The notes below the pieces were generated by a model that had not been told where the DNA came from, made no database searches, and was given only the letters and a program-made list of their open reading frames with translations. Shown in pieces: positions 47,421-60,667 of a stretch of 64,000 bases of DNA (the first letter of the stretch is position 1; every line of letters starts with the position of its first letter). Location of the stretch: NCBI RefSeq assembly GCF_018873765.1, contig NC_057917.1, forward strand, positions 54,367,464 through 54,431,463, read 5' to 3'. Source of the stretch: Telopea speciosissima. Lineage: Eukaryota > Streptophyta > Magnoliopsida > Proteales > Proteaceae. A program made the translations under genes and the position numbers.

Positions 47421-48199
47421 TTCTATGTTGTCAGTCCCAAGCCCAAATAAAGGAGGAGGGTTAGTGCATCAAGTCAATAGTCGGCATCATAAAACATTAG
47501 CCCAACTCTTTTGCATAGATCGTAGAGCTTTATATCTCTTTCATTTCTAAATACATATCCTAAATCTAGTGCATTGATGTATAGCCTAATAGCATCGATC
47601 AACCATTAGCACACCAAAATCTAAAACATAAAGATATAATAATAATAATAATGATCTCTCAAGTACTCTAGGAACCAATTGCATTCAAATTATGTTTAAA
47701 ATTAAGGGTTTTTTACAATTACCACTCCAAAAATTTTGATATCTACTATTACCCCCCTAAAAACTTTCAAACAACTGTTACCCTCCCCTGTTGTATACTA
47801 ATAACTAACTGGCCCCCACCGTTACATACCCGTAATGGACGGGTTTAATCGTGAGAGTGTACCGTTGTCACTAATTTTTTAGGACCAAAATACCCTTATG
47901 TCAAAAAATTAATAAAACAAATCTTCTAATGGGACCCTTCCTCTTCACTTCCTCTTCACTTCACCTGCAATTCATCCTCTTCACTTCCTCTTTACTTCAC
48001 ATGTTGCAGCAAACCAGAGGTCGAACTTCGTCAGCGGCGCTAGAGCACTCATCCCCAAACTTCGTCTGATAAGTGTTGTAGTGCCGCTGACGAAGTTCGG
48101 GGATGAGTGTTGTAGCAATTATCCCCAATCTGCATTCCCGTGAAATTTTGGGTTTATGGATATGGAAGAAGATTTCACCTTAAATTTTCTGTAAATGGT

Positions 48200-48558
48200 G
48201 ATGTGGAATTGAGAATTCCTTACAAGACCCAGAACCTCAGGGAGCTTAACCAGATCGGCCAGAAGCTAGGGCAAGGTCAGTTTGGAACCACATACATGCA
48301 TAGAGAAGTCTAGGTAACCAATATGCCTGCAAATCTATACCCAGGAGGAAGCTTCTTTGCAGGGAGGACTATGAGGATGTGTATAGAGAGATTAAGATAA
48401 TGCACTTCTTGTCTGAGCACCCTAATGCGGTGATGATCAAAGGGGCTTATGAGGATTCTTTGTTTACTCATTTGGTCATGGAACTTTGTGTTGGTGGGAG
48501 CTCTTTGATGGATTATTCAAAAGGGGGCATTATAGTGAAAGGCAGGTTGCACAACTGA
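48200..48558 (+). pseudogene. captured calcium-dependent protein kinase (CDPK) fragment
   Basis: Encodes the first part of a Ser/Thr kinase domain in the CDPK style: PYKTQNLRELNQIGQKLGQG (ATP-binding loop GQGQFGTTY), then after a frame loss YACKSIP with the catalytic Lys, [43 protein letters not shown] and [11 protein letters not shown]. That is kinase subdomains I to V; the catalytic loop, junction and EF hands are absent. Damage includes a stop at 48310-48312, small deletions near 48310 and 48510, and truncation at about 48558 where unrelated DNA follows. The host CDPK is not in this window. Confidence 0.85.
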
Positions 48559-50364
48559 TCTCTATTTCCACTTGGCGTGACACCTGAACAATTCAAATTC
48601 TCGGTCTTTATTCCACAACCTGTCTTGATTGTAACCCTAACAGTCCAAATCACAGGATTAGAGCTGTTCCCACAGACGATCCGGCCAAACCCTAGAAAAA
48701 TCCACCAACAGAAACATTCTAAACACACCCCAAATAAGAAAAACCCTAACTCCAATCATCAATCCAATACACAAAATCTTCCAAGAATTTTTCATAAAAA
48801 AATATTATGAAAAACATAAAAGGAAGGGTGAGTGGTAGTGGAACGTCCGTCCTGTGAACTTATTCTTCCGTTCTTTAATACTAACCGCACATTTAAAGTG
48901 AAATTAATCTCAACCGCTGAATGATGAACCTAGATTACTGGTTACTTGCTGTTACGGTGACAATTGATTTTACGTCATCTCCATCAACAATGTGCTTCAG
49001 GAGACCGATGGAGAATAAATACAGAGGATGAACCAAAAGCTAAGTTCATTTTTACCCGTTAATGCTTTATTTTTGAGAGAGGAAGAAGGCATTTTCTCCG
49101 AGATCAGGTTTACTGAGTTCGAATACAAGTTGCTTGGATGACATTTTTACGGTCCTTGTTGGCCTGACCAGTGTTGGCACTGGTAGAAGTGGGATTAGGG
49201 TGGTCAAATGGAAGATTCAGAGGTAATGATTGAGGAGGTTAACTAGTATCAAGGGGTAATTGAGGTCGTCATGGTTGAGCACCTCACCTGGAATTGTGAA
49301 CTGAGGACGTGTTTGCTTAATTGCCCTCAAAGATCAACCTCAATGTTCTTGGTTTTTTTTTTTTTTTTTCCTTCTGTTTCCCTTTCCTCTATTTAGAAAA
49401 TTTCTGTCTCGTCCCTAAATCTAATTGGGTTAATAAACGAAAAAGACTAGTCACTGATGTCTATGGTTTTGGTGCTCTCCATATTTTGAATTCTGCAAAA
49501 GGGTCTCTTAGGTTCTTTGGATATCTACAATCATTTCTACGTTATCTCCATCGAAGTCCAGTACAATTTCAGTTTGAGACGGTTTCTCAAAATTTCTAAC
49601 TGATAAAAACCCATCCACTGGATCGAGCAAAAAATTCTAATGAGAAAATCATCAAATGAACCGATCGATTCTAGGTCTGAATCTAAAGAAAATAAATCTT
49701 TTTCATCCAGGAACTCAGCTTCTGTACCAACATGCATCTTCCTTACTCTGGAAATGAACTTTAGAATCGACTGAATGTTCCTTTCTAGAGAGCTATTCTT
49801 GAGTCACAGTTTCAGGCTATGTTTCCCTTGGTCTACGGTCAATGGAATTCTCCACTATAAATCTTCTTAAACAACTTCCACTTCTGAATTAAGTTTCAGA
49901 AGATGACAAGAAACAGAAGTTATTAAAGGATTCATAATTTGAATCCGCATATTGTGATCAACAAATCCCTAAACCCGTCAGAAACCCAAAAGGGATGAAT
50001 CGGTATGGATGTTTACCAAAAAGAAAGAAACAAACAAAAAAAAAAAAGAATCGAGATGGGATGGCCGGATGGGTATCGGAGTTGGGATGTGGTTTCACGG
50101 AGATGACCTGTTATTACTGTCAAAACTGGGCTGTCACCGTCAAAATGGGTCTCGGTTAGAATGAGAAAAGTGTTTCAACGATTCAGATTATATATGGTTA
50201 TATCCACGGCTATGTATGAAGAACGCTCTGCAAAAATTATTCTCTCGTACGTACTGCGACTTTTTACCCAAAAAGGAAAATTATATCTTCTCCATCTTCG
50301 CCGGAGAAGAAAGAGGTGAGATAGATGGAGGAAGATGAGGTTAGAACGATGGTTGAGATGGATT
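48559..50364. other. unassigned interior of the Mutator-like element
   Basis: Interior DNA past the kinase fragment. A minus-strand frame at 48755-48513 (80 codons) and a plus-strand frame at 49321-49599 have no motif I recognise; they might be further captured host sequence. The T run at 49352 and stops elsewhere argue against a working gene. Confidence 0.5.
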
Positions 50365-50594
50365 TGAGATGATTTGTTTTATTTCGTTTTGACATAAGGG
50401 TATTTTGGTCTTAAAAAATTCGTGATAACGGCACACTCTTACGATTAACCCCCTCCGTTACGGGTATGTAACAGTGAGGACCAATTAGTTATTAGTATGC
50501 AACAGGGAGGGAAACAGTTGTTTGAAAGTTTTTAGGGGGTAATAGTAGATATCAAAGTTTTTAGGATGGTAATTGTTAAAAACCTTAAAATTAA

Positions 50595-51655
50595 TAATAG
50601 CAACACATTTAAGATGTATCAAGTGATCCAATTCAATATATACAAATATGTATACTCACACTAATACTTAGAATCACCATAGAATGGTCTATCATAATCT
50701 CATTTTATAAAATAGACATACTCAGCGGGTATAACATCCTCAGTGTGGCAAATCATGTGAATAAGGTGCCCAACCTTACACGAAAGTCACTTCAATTCGT
50801 AGTACCAGGGGATGCCCATACAATACATATTTATTGTATTTTATTACTTCGAATTTTTTCCTTTGAACTTATTAAATTTTGAAGATTGATTCGTTCTTAT
50901 TCTTATATCCACAGGACAGTTTTGGTTTTTTGAATCCGTATAGGAATTCCTAGACGTTGGTCAAGTGCTCACTTGCTGAACGTTTGGTCACGGGTTCAAG
51001 TCCTAAAAAAAAATAAAAAAAAAAAAGGGAAATGTTAGGTGTATGTAGAACTTGACACATTCTTTCCAAGTATACATATGAAATGATAATATTTACTCTC
51101 ATTGAAAAATTATATGTTAAACTAGAAGGGTAAAAAAGTAAAGTTACAAGTTATTTTACACCTTGAGGGGTGTTAATAGAAAATTCCTTTATCAAAAGAG
51201 GACTTTACAATGTTGAATAAATCCTGGGACAAAAATTCATGAATAATTCATCCAAAATTTCAGCCCAAATTTGAACAAAAGATGAATCTATTTCAAAAAT
51301 TCAAAAAAAAAAGTATTACCATTTTAGAGTCCACAAATAATTCGGAAAAAAAAATCCACAATACTTGCAAAATATCAATAAATGATTTTAAAAAATGGAC
51401 ACATTTGTTATTCAAAATTTTTTGAACAAGAAAATTTAATCCGAAATTAATTCAAATCTTTTTTTTTTTGGGGGGATAAAGAAATTAATCCAAATCTAAC
51501 TTTTAGCCATTATCCGTTTCGTTGCACAATTTCTCAAATAGACAAAATGAATTAAACCCGATTTAATTTGTTCCTTTCTAATTATTCTCTATTCGAATAT
51601 TCAAATCTTTCATGCTACATTAGAGAGAGAGAGAGAGAGACATGGGAGATTGGAT
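50595..51655. other. AT-rich intergenic DNA
   Basis: No gene seen. Contains A/T homopolymer runs and a GA run at 51625-51640. Confidence 0.6.
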
Positions 51656-51659
51656 TATA

Positions 51660-51935
51660 AGATCCAATTGGGGGAAAAAATCCTTTGTAGTCCAGGCATC
51701 TGGAGGTGCACTACAATGCGGGTTGAGAGCTCAACACGTGAAAGATGCAACATCCAATGGTGCCAAGCTCGAGAAGAAAAAAAAAAAAAAAAAAAAAAAA
51801 AGCTGCTGTCTTGTATCGAACTTACATCATTGGATGAAGTTTCTTTCACATGTCGAACTCTCAGGGGCCGCACTGCAGTGCACCCACCGCCAAATACCCA
51901 CACTAGAGAGGTTTTAATCCGTCAAATTGGCTTCA
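51660..51935. repeat. imperfect inverted repeat, possible MITE
   Basis: The left arm contains GGTGCACTACAATGCGGGTT and ACGTGAAAGATGCAACATCC. The right arm, read inverted, contains GGTGCACTGCAGTGCGGCCC and ATGTGAAAGAAACTTCATCC. They are separated by a run of about 24 A. Outer parts (CCAATT...) match weakly. No clear target duplication. Confidence 0.5.
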
Positions 51936-52507
51936 TTCTACTATTAGAAATTAATACACATCTGTCCTCGGATGCCACTAATAGTGGGAGAATATAAATC
52001 TAGGGGAAACAAATTGTCCCCTAGCTCATAGGCTCTCTTGACGCTCTCCTTATTTAATAAGGTGGGTCTCCAGTGTAAGAATCAACACTCCTTGAAATTC
52101 CTGTCTCTCTGTCTTTCTCTCTAAACGTATATGATATCAATATAAGAAGGCGAAGTGGTCCCTCCCTCTCCCATAAATCTATATACAGATACAGAGCATG
52201 GGGAAAACGGTAGCCCATCGTTGCTCCAGATGGTGCACAGGCGAGAATCCCTGCCTAGCAGTGGGGCTGCAAGGAAGCACATAGAAAAATTAATGAATTG
52301 CATTAGTGGGGACTAAGTCGGCCAGTGTTAACATAAAGAAATCCATTACTATAATGATATAATGCTTAGCAAGAGAACAGAGAAGGCTTATACTTAATTT
52401 ATAGCTTATAGTTTTCCTATAAAAATAACAAAAGACCACCGCACAGCAACTGGTCATTTGTATCTTTTGCCTCTTCTCCGATCGATAGCCATAGATAGTG
52501 GCAGGAG

Positions 52508-55500
52508 ATGGAGGAAGGTTTGCTAGTGAAGGAGAGAGGGAGAGAGGTGTTGGGAGTGGGAGTGATAGTGGAGGAAGTGAAGAAGGTTGGATTGCTAGCA
52601 GGGCCAATGGTGGCGGTCGCAGTTTCACAGTATCTGCTTAATATGATTCCAGTCATGATGGTAGGTCATCTTGGTGAACTCGCCCTCGCCAGCACCGCCA
52701 TCGCCACTTCCATCACCACCGTTACTGGCTTCAGTGTCATCGTGAGTCTTTCTTCTTAATTCTTACTTTTTCTTTTTCTTTTTCTTTTGATTACAATACT
52801 TTGGATATCAATCTGTTTTAGTTGTTAGGCTGTATTCTAGTTTTCTTAGCAATGCTGATTCTCTGAAGTTGGGGAAGGAGGGAGGGGGTGGAGTTGACCA
52901 GGATTAGGAGGGTTTTGATAATATAAAAAATAAAAAATAAAAACGTATAACTTCTTGTCACCATAGTGGTGATCTACGTAGTTGTAACTTTCTTTTAATT
53001 GCCCTTCGGTTAATCCCAAAATAGTTATTTAATACCGGTGTAAAAAATAGGTTTCAAAAAATTGAAAGTTATTTGTTTATCAAAAACAAATTGAACGTAA
53101 TGTAATGCAGTATTCAAGAGGAGAATTTTTATCCTCTCAATTACATTGCCCATACTTGACGTCAAGTACATCTAATAGAGGAGGCAGAATTGACTATCCT
53201 ACCCCCTACCCAAACACACTGCCTGATCAGATTTTCTGAGTCGACTTGTCTTTCAGAAAAACCTAGTGACTTGCCTTGTCAAACCCAGTCAAGGCGAAGC
53301 ATGTTTTTAATATTTTAATACCATAAATTAGTAAAATATAAAAAAAAAAATAAAGAAAAATATGAAAAAAAAAAAAAGAAAAAAAAAATCAAGAGTCATG
53401 AAGTATTATCCTCTTTGAAATAAAAATTTGTTTATAATAAAATGGCAAAAAGTAAAGTAACAAGTTCTTAATTCACCAGCTTGATTACAATCAGATTTTA
53501 CATGAAAGGCAAAAAATAAATGAACTACCCTACTTTTAATGATCTGATTGCCCACAAAGAAGCTCTGATCTTTAAATCTAGAGAAGGTTCCATCTGAAGC
53601 TGGTGCGGGGAAATCTACACGCCCCACCAATAAAGGACTAAAGGTGTGTGGAGAATAATATCTACATGGGCCCACATGATAGAGCAGGAGAAATGTTTCC
53701 ATGGAGAAGTGTACCACTACGCCCAAGCACATGGGGGCAAAATGAACCCCCAAATGAAAGACAGTAATGATCGCCTTGTTAATGCCCATTGGCCCTCACC
53801 CGCACAAGGCCACATCCCCAACAGAGAACTCTTGCCAAAGAAAATAATAACAAAAAAAAAACATTTGAGAGGTAAATAGTGCTCAACCCATGACAATTAC
53901 CTAGGCATCCAATGGTTGGAATCTTTTTGGCTTGTATATGAAAACTGGAAAACGTATTTAGTCATTATGTGATGGTATCAAATGATCCGAATTTGAAAAA
54001 GGTTAGAATTTAGATTAAATTTATCGATCCTTTGCATTATCTTGGGGCAGAAAAAATTTCCTTATCATAGGATTATTTTTTCTCTTCATAAGGCATTTGG
54101 TTAAGATCAAGAAGCCATAAGAACAGACATTATTAATCACCCTTCTTATTGAGGGAACATATTTTGTAAATGATAAAGGTAGGAGGTGTGCTTTGGTAGA
54201 AGTTGCCATTGTCATCGTCCTATATTTGTTTTCCTTCCTTCATGTTTCCAAGGAAATTAAGAGAGAGGTGATGCAAGTGAAATTAGTATTTGAAAAATCT
54301 TTAAAATACAATTAAACAAAGAAAAAGGTGGTGTGTTCTGAGAAATTCTTATACAAAAATTTAACCAACTATAGAATCATAAATTGTGAAAGAACAAATT
54401 GTAATCGGAAAAAACAACTGATGGAATTTTTGACTTTAACAAACAGCTAGGAATGGCTAGTGCATTGGAAACAGTGTGTGGACAAGCTTATGGAGCACAA
54501 CAATATAGAAAGCTTGGGATTTACACTTATAGTGGCATTGTCTCTCTCCTCTTGGTTTGTATCCCTCTCTCACTCATTTGGATCAATTTGGGAAAGCTGC
54601 TCCCTTTCATAGGCCAAGACCCTATAACCTCATCAGAAGCTGGAAAATACGCAATGTGGCTCATTCCTGCATTGTTAGCTTGTGCAACCCTTCATCCACT
54701 CCTCAGATACTTCCAATCTCAAAGCATGATCCTTCCCATGGTCCTTAGCTCATGGGTAACTGTGCTTTTCCATATTCCTCTCTGTTGGGTCTTAGTATTT
54801 AAGTCAGGTTTAAGGAACCTTGGAGCTGCATTAGCGATCGGCATATCATATTGGTTGAACACAATCTTCCTTGCATTGTACATGACGTACTCTTCATCTT
54901 GCGAGAAAACTAGTGTGCCCATCTCAATGGAGGTGCTCCAAGGTGTTGGCGAGTTCTTCCGGCTCGCTATACCATCTGCTGTGATGGTTTGGTATTTCTC
55001 TCTTCAAGTTTTATTCAAGTAATAAAATTTATCTATTTTATTCTCTAACCAAGTTTTGCAATTATGATTTTAGTCTTGAATGGTGGTCTTCTGAGATGCT
55101 TATCTTACTTTCTGGACTTTTACCAAATCCAAAGCTTGAAACTTCAGTGCTTTCTATCTGGTATGGTTGATTTTAAGTACTTTCTTTTGATTATCATTTG
55201 TTTATTTTGAATGTTTATGTGCATTTACTCTATGATAACCTTTGTGAACAGCCTCACCACCATTACAATGCTCTATAATATTATATATGGAATCGGTGCA
55301 GCCGCCAGGTTTGCCCTGAACCTTCCTCCTGCACTATTTTCATGTACTACCTTATGATTTTATGTTTATAAATGCAGATGCATTTGCATTCCTGTTATAC
55401 ATAGCATGGCAGCTTAGGATGTCTGTTGTAGAGTCTACATCTATATGTACACACACTACATGTCTATATATGGTTGACATAAAAGTATAAAACAAATTAA

Positions 55501-56402
55501 ATGCATATATTTGTGCATTATTGACAAGAGAATACGTTTTCTATTCTGTAGCACTCGAGTTTCTAATGAATTAGGGGCTGGGAATCCACACGCAGCTCGT
55601 GTGGCTGTCTGTTCCGTGATGCTTCTTGCAGTCACAGAGACAGTTATAGTAAGCACAATCCTCTTTTCGTGCCGGTATATTCTTGGCTATGCTTACAGCA
55701 ATGAGAAGGAAGTAGTAGAGTATGTTGCAGATATGGCTCCTCTAATTAGTCTTTCAGTTATCATGGACAGCATTCAAGGGGTCCTTTCAGGTTGGTTTCC
55801 TACCTTCTATCAATATATTATCTGTTACTCCATCAAATGAAGATTGACTGAGATTCTTTCTCATTTGAATATTTGACTAGCTAGCATTCTTCAAATGTTT
55901 TCAGGTGTTGCTAGAGGATGTGGGTGGCAGCATTTAGGGGCCTATGTGAACCTTGGGGCTTTCTATCTTGCTGGGATTCCTACAGCTGTTATATTGGCTT
56001 TCCATGTCCATTTAAGAGGAAAGGGCTTGTGGATTGGAATACTGATTGGTTCTACTTTACAAACAGTTATGCTATCTCTCATAACAAGCTGCACAAATTG
56101 GCAAAAGCAGGTCTGTTCTCCATCTATGACATTAGATTTAGGCAAGACTGCCTCTTACTGCTCTAGATAAAATCTCTCTAGAACGGTGAAACTAAGATGC
56201 GTTTAATAAACAAATTCAAGAGTAACCTATAGGTGATGCATGTGAAATAATAAAAAATTAGGTCTACGTAAAACTTGAACCCTCACTGAAAGGCATTAAG
56301 TAATTATAGCAAGCATTAGTTTTTTCTCTTTACTAGTAAAATTGGATTTCAATATTCATCTTGCAGGCACTCAAGGCAAGGGAGAGGATTTTTGCGGAAT
56401 GA
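52508..56402 (+). CDS. MATE family efflux transporter (DETOXIFICATION-type), third gene
   Basis: Seven exons: 52508-52741, 54447-54991, 55074-55160, 55252-55308, 55552-55790, 55905-56110, 56367-56402 (1404 nt, 467 aa), all GT-AG. The exon sizes 545, 87, 57 and 239 are identical to the two MATE genes at 8-13 and 35-41 kb, but the next exon (206) equals their 119 plus 87, so one intron is absent. Blocks include [70 protein letters not shown] and [20 protein letters not shown]. The N-tail is shorter than in the paralogues (start chosen at 52508, the first Met before EEGLLVKE). Sequence divergence is large, so this is an older paralogue. Encodes a membrane carrier exporting organic solutes by cation antiport; substrate unknown. 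Confidence 0.93.
52742..54446. other. large intron 1 of the third MATE gene
   Basis: 1.7 kb, with A-rich runs near 53341-53390 and a GC-richer patch at 53580-53830 that looks like foreign repeat DNA; no family assigned and no gene seen. Confidence 0.5.
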
Positions 56403-57807
56403 TTTTCACTAGAGAATGAATTACTGATAAGCTACTTCCAACAGTCATTCTTCTTGGTTTATGAGATAAAAGAAAAGAGAAGACAAAGCCAACAGCAGGG
56501 CAATTACCATTCGGAAAAATGGATGTGGATACAGGAATTATTACCCTTGAGATCTAGCTTAAAATGTGGATGCCTTCCCTTTCTGTTGGTTCTGCAAAAA
56601 AACAGAGTTGTTAAACCCAGCACTGAAAACTTCATTTGTTCCTGATACCCAGGATAGCCATTCATAAATCCGAATTAACAGGAAAACAGATTGAATTGAC
56701 TGCATTATCACATGGTTTCTAGACATGTCTAGATATGGATTTTCTCTTTTTTGCACCAGTTTGGATCCTGAGTACAGGAAACATGCTTGACATATAATTA
56801 TCAAGTATAATGCTAATTCGCTTTATTAACCACATAATGGTGGGAGTTAGATAAGAAGACAATGGGTGAAATTCCCATAATGATTATCAACATCACCTGA
56901 TTCAACATAAAGACCAAAGCAATTCTCAGCAGTTAGGATTCATAGGATCCAAACTGAGCCTTACAAGTTTTCTGCCCCTCCCCCCCCCCCCCCTCTTTAT
57001 TTTTCTTCTGGATATTCGCTTCCAGAAGTTCAATGCTCCATCTACTCTGAAGTTTCAACATCTCTCAAGTTAGACAAGCTTAATAAAAAAAGTAAACTCG
57101 AGTGACTAATCCCTGATCAAAAAGTCATGGTTGAAAATCCCTCTGCCCTTCTTTGTAATTTACAGTGGTAGATGTGTTACGCAGACAGCAACATCATAGC
57201 TGGTAGCAAATTCAATTTGGGTGTCAATTTTCCTTCAATTCTAATCATTTTGGCTCTATTATTTCCAGGTAAAACCAGGTAATCTTTACCTGAAATTTTC
57301 CTTGTTTCATGGTTTGAACCTAGAAAAAGATGGAGCCTATGGGAGAAACCCCTCAAGGAAGCAACCAACTTTTTTTTGTAGCAAGTCAGCAGATCAAGAC
57401 TGACACTTGGATGGATGAACACAAACAAGTTGAGCAGTGGGCTAACACTAAGGCTGCTAACACATCTGGACTACTGTGGCAAATAATCCTATCATTCACC
57501 CCTTTGCTGGTAAAACCACTAGATTGAAGAATTTATATTCTTGATTAGATACATTTGAATATTACAACTTGAAGATTTCATTTACACAGTCATTTTGCGG
57601 TCACCGAGGCATAGAAAAATACAATATGAAATTTTGAATATGATAGTGGACAGGTGGGAGTTGTTACAAAATGGGGAAGAGAAGATGGTATTGACTTTTT
57701 TCCTGGGAATTTTAACATACAACATCTTGGGTGGATTGATGAGCAGTCGATGTTTTCCAGGTATTTGCCAACTAAAATCAATATTGCATAATGCCACAAT
57801 TGAGCAA
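56403..57807. other. convergent intergenic region between MATE and TatC
   Basis: The two genes end tail to tail. Holds both 3' untranslated regions; short open frames at 57177-57527 on both strands have no recognisable domain. C run at 56981-56993. Confidence 0.55.
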
Positions 57808-59927
57808 CTAATGCCCAATTAGCTTTACCATCCATGCACCTCCCAAGTACAGACTCAGCAGTGGCCCTGCCAACAGCACTTGTGTTAGAGGGTCAGTTGA
57901 TGGTGTAAGCACAGCAGCAGCCACAACAGCCCCAACCACAACATATCTCCAAACAGACAGCATTTGGTGTCCTGACACTAAACCAACTTGTCCTAGAAGC
58001 AGTTGAATAACAGGAACCTGAAGAAAATGAAAATGAGAAGGCACATGGTAGCTAACAGCTTACTACAATACTACCAATCAGACAAAACAACCAAAAGTTA
58101 CAGAGAGCAGACTTATGACCTAATAAAAGTAATCTTAGCAATTAAAACAGCAGCTATAACAGTGAATAGACTGACTTCTTCAACTTTTTTGTCTTCAAAA
58201 AACAATGATATTTTAGATATTTGGTATGACAAAGGCATTATGAAGTTTTCTTTACTAACAAACTTAATACTGTACCAATACTATCCAGAAAAGTACCATA
58301 ATATTATCAAAAGTGGCCATTTACAGTGCACAATTTGCATAGATTACACTAGCGTTGATCCCAGAACCATCATTAACTCTTCATTTAACCATGTCACAAA
58401 CAGAAAATGACAGCCTTTTCCTGTTTTTTTGTCAAAATCAATCAGCAAACATGTTTGTAGACTAACCATAAGACATTATGAGAAGATTAACACCCGTGAC
58501 GGTATGAAGAGAATGAGAACTTTTTATCTTTCCTCGGCGAGTCAGCTATGTCTCCTCTGTCTGATGAGTGAAGAATCAGCTTGCCATCTGTTCATCTACT
58601 ACAATTTCACAGGGGTGATTTGGGACCACTTCTTCGCCTCCAATGGTCTCAAGTAGATCTCCCCAATGAGATCTGTGATGTGATCAGATTTTGGCGATCA
58701 GTCCCCACGATAAGAGGGGAAAGCTGATGTGGAACTTTTTTTCTTGGTAGGTATTTGGACCATTAGGGAAGATAGAAACAACAGAAATTTTAGAGGATGA
58801 GTGTGATCCAGTCAGGAGGTGATAGAAATGTTAAGAACTGGTAGATGATCCACTTATTTGGACTCCTGTGGTTTTTGTATTGATTATATTCCAATGCGAT
58901 GGGCCCTTGTGGCTGCCTCTAGAGCCGATTCTATTTGAATTCAGCATAATTGGACTCCTCCCCAGTATAATTTTATCAAGCTAAATGTGGTTGACAGTTC
59001 ATTGGATAACCCGGGACCGGATTGTATAAGGTGGGGCTTTCAAGAATCACATTGATGAAGTTCCGCTGGCTTTTACAGGCTCCATTGGTTATCAGTTACT
59101 CTATTACTGACAGAACTGAAAGCTCATATCAGGGGTTCAGAATTAGCTCTTTCTAATGGATGAAGTGATACTCATATAGAAGGTGATTGCCTGACCTTGG
59201 ACCCTTGATAGGGGACCTTGGCAATATCTTAACCTTATTCGCAAGGCGAGGTCTCCTTGTGCGAGTGGGAACTAACTTCTCCTGGAGAATGTGTAAGACC
59301 AACTCTAGGCTGATGGGTAAGCTACAAGGCAATCCCTATCCTTGGATCCTTAGTCCTTTCCCTCTTATTATGTCCCATTCATGGGTTCCTTGGGCTATTG
59401 TTGTATCATAGCTAATGTATTTAACTATTTCTTCTCTTCGTTTGCAAAAATAAATATATAAATAAATAAAAATGTTAGCTATTTAGAAGAAAAATTATGC
59501 AGACTAAAAAAGATAAATTTGTGCATTTCTATAATAACAAATATCACAAAACTGCACACTTGGGAAGGTATAAAATGACCTTCCAGGAGAAAAAAAATAA
59601 TAACAGTAATAACAATTATCATACGAGTATTCTCACCTGGAAAGACAAACCTGTGCTGAACATGAGAACAAGCACAAACTCAAAATACTGATCAATGGAC
59701 CACAGGGACTCTACTGCTCCTTTGGCGTAGTTAACAAAGAAATTCAAGGCTGCTGGAGTGAGCACCAAGTAGGAGAAGATGATACCAGCATAGAAAAGTA
59801 TCGATGAACCTAGAACAATAGGCCCTAGGAATCTTCTCTCGGAACTTGTTAGACCTGGAAGAACAAATGCTATGATCTCATAGAGAATGATAGGGCTTCC
59901 CAAAAGAAGACCAAAGTATCCAGATAC
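57808..59927 (-). CDS. TATC: Sec-independent protein translocase TatC, chloroplast type (3' exons only)
   Basis: The integral membrane receptor of the thylakoid twin-arginine (delta-pH) pathway, which binds RR signal peptides and exports folded proteins into the lumen with Tha4 and Hcf106. Two exons on the minus strand: 59927-59637 (97 codons, [20 protein letters not shown] ... [14 protein letters not shown]) and 58017-57808 (69 codons, [12 protein letters not shown] ... [12 protein letters not shown], stop). Both splice sites are canonical and phase 0. Together they cover the last half of the protein (about 166 of some 340 residues), with four hydrophobic helices and the conserved F-x-x-P-G-L-T and STDP segments. 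The transit peptide and first helices were not found up to 64000. The intron between the two exons and the upstream intron are filled with LINE and SINE debris. High confidence in identity; gene symbol from family match. Confidence 0.93.
58430..59460 (+). mobile_element. L1-type LINE 3' remnant in a TatC intron
   Basis: Zinc-binding end of a LINE reverse transcriptase ([20 protein letters not shown] near 58552) followed by scraps of an RNase H domain and an A/T-rich 3' end at about 59440-59475. Many stops. No target duplication identified. Confidence 0.65.
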
Positions 59928-60614
59928 CTGCATCACAGAATCATAGAGTTCAATTGAGATTATTCATAAAAGTACACATTGAGGTCTGAGAGGAAAAAAG
60001 ACCTCTAAATATGCGGTGATCATGGATGGGAGTGTGGATCCAATTATTCTAGTTCAAGTACTTCCCATTAATGTCATACTGATTTAAAGGAATAAAACAG
60101 TACCAAAACAGGATAAAAAAACAGAGAGATATGCATGTAGTTTTTTAAACGTGTGATAGAATAAAATCCAGCAATCAGATGGACCTGATATTCATGTCAA
60201 GATCTCCTATTAGTGAATGAAAACCTTGCTGAAAGTTTCAGCAGGATCCAATGGTTGGATCAGAATATAATAGGGAATACTAGTTAGACTAGGAGAGGGG
60301 TAAATCAGTCAAAATATAACTCTGATTAAAAGACAGATAACAGAATTAAAATGATCAGCAGAATAACAGTCAACAGTGTCTGTATCAGCACAATCAATCT
60401 AGCAGAATACACAACTTGATTTCAGGTTTAAGAATCTTAGATGCAATCCTACATAGAATAGGATTGTATCAAATGTTTCTTAAAATCTGGAATTGAGAAT
60501 AGGGATTAATACAGAAAATTGCCAATTGCAGTATTCTGAAATCAATTTTGAAATCAGACTCATGAAACCTCCCAAATCAATCAATTAGGGTATGAGTAGG
60601 ATTGTTAGAAATAA

Positions 60615-60667
60615 TAAAAAAAAAAAAGGGTGTACCTAGTGCATGAGGCTCCCGCCACTGCGGGGTC
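60615..60667 (-). mobile_element. truncated Au-like SINE with target duplication
   Basis: Only the last 40 bp of an Au-type SINE plus its tail (on the plus strand an A run, then GTGTACCTAGTGCATGAGGC, CCGCCACTGCGGGGTC). Perfect 12-bp duplication TGTTAGAAATAA at 60603-60614 and 60668-60679. Confidence 0.85.

Larger units (their letters stand above)
47706..50584. mobile_element. Mutator-like transposon (Pack-MULE) with long terminal inverted repeats
   Basis: Terminal inverted repeats of about 220 bp (47706-47930 and 50365-50584): GGTTTTTNACAATTACC, then GATATCTACTATTACCCCC, and at the inner end ACCAAAATACCCTTATGTC. A 9-10-bp target duplication TTAAAATTAA flanks it (47696-47705, 50585-50594). 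The 2.4-kb interior has no transposase frame but contains a protein-kinase gene fragment. A short inverted repeat, CGAACTTCGTCAGCGGC and complement, lies at 48016-48100. Confidence 0.92.

Noticed and set aside
53406..53789. 127-codon minus-strand frame in MATE intron 1
   Set aside because: No recognisable domain; lies within an intron in likely repeat DNA.
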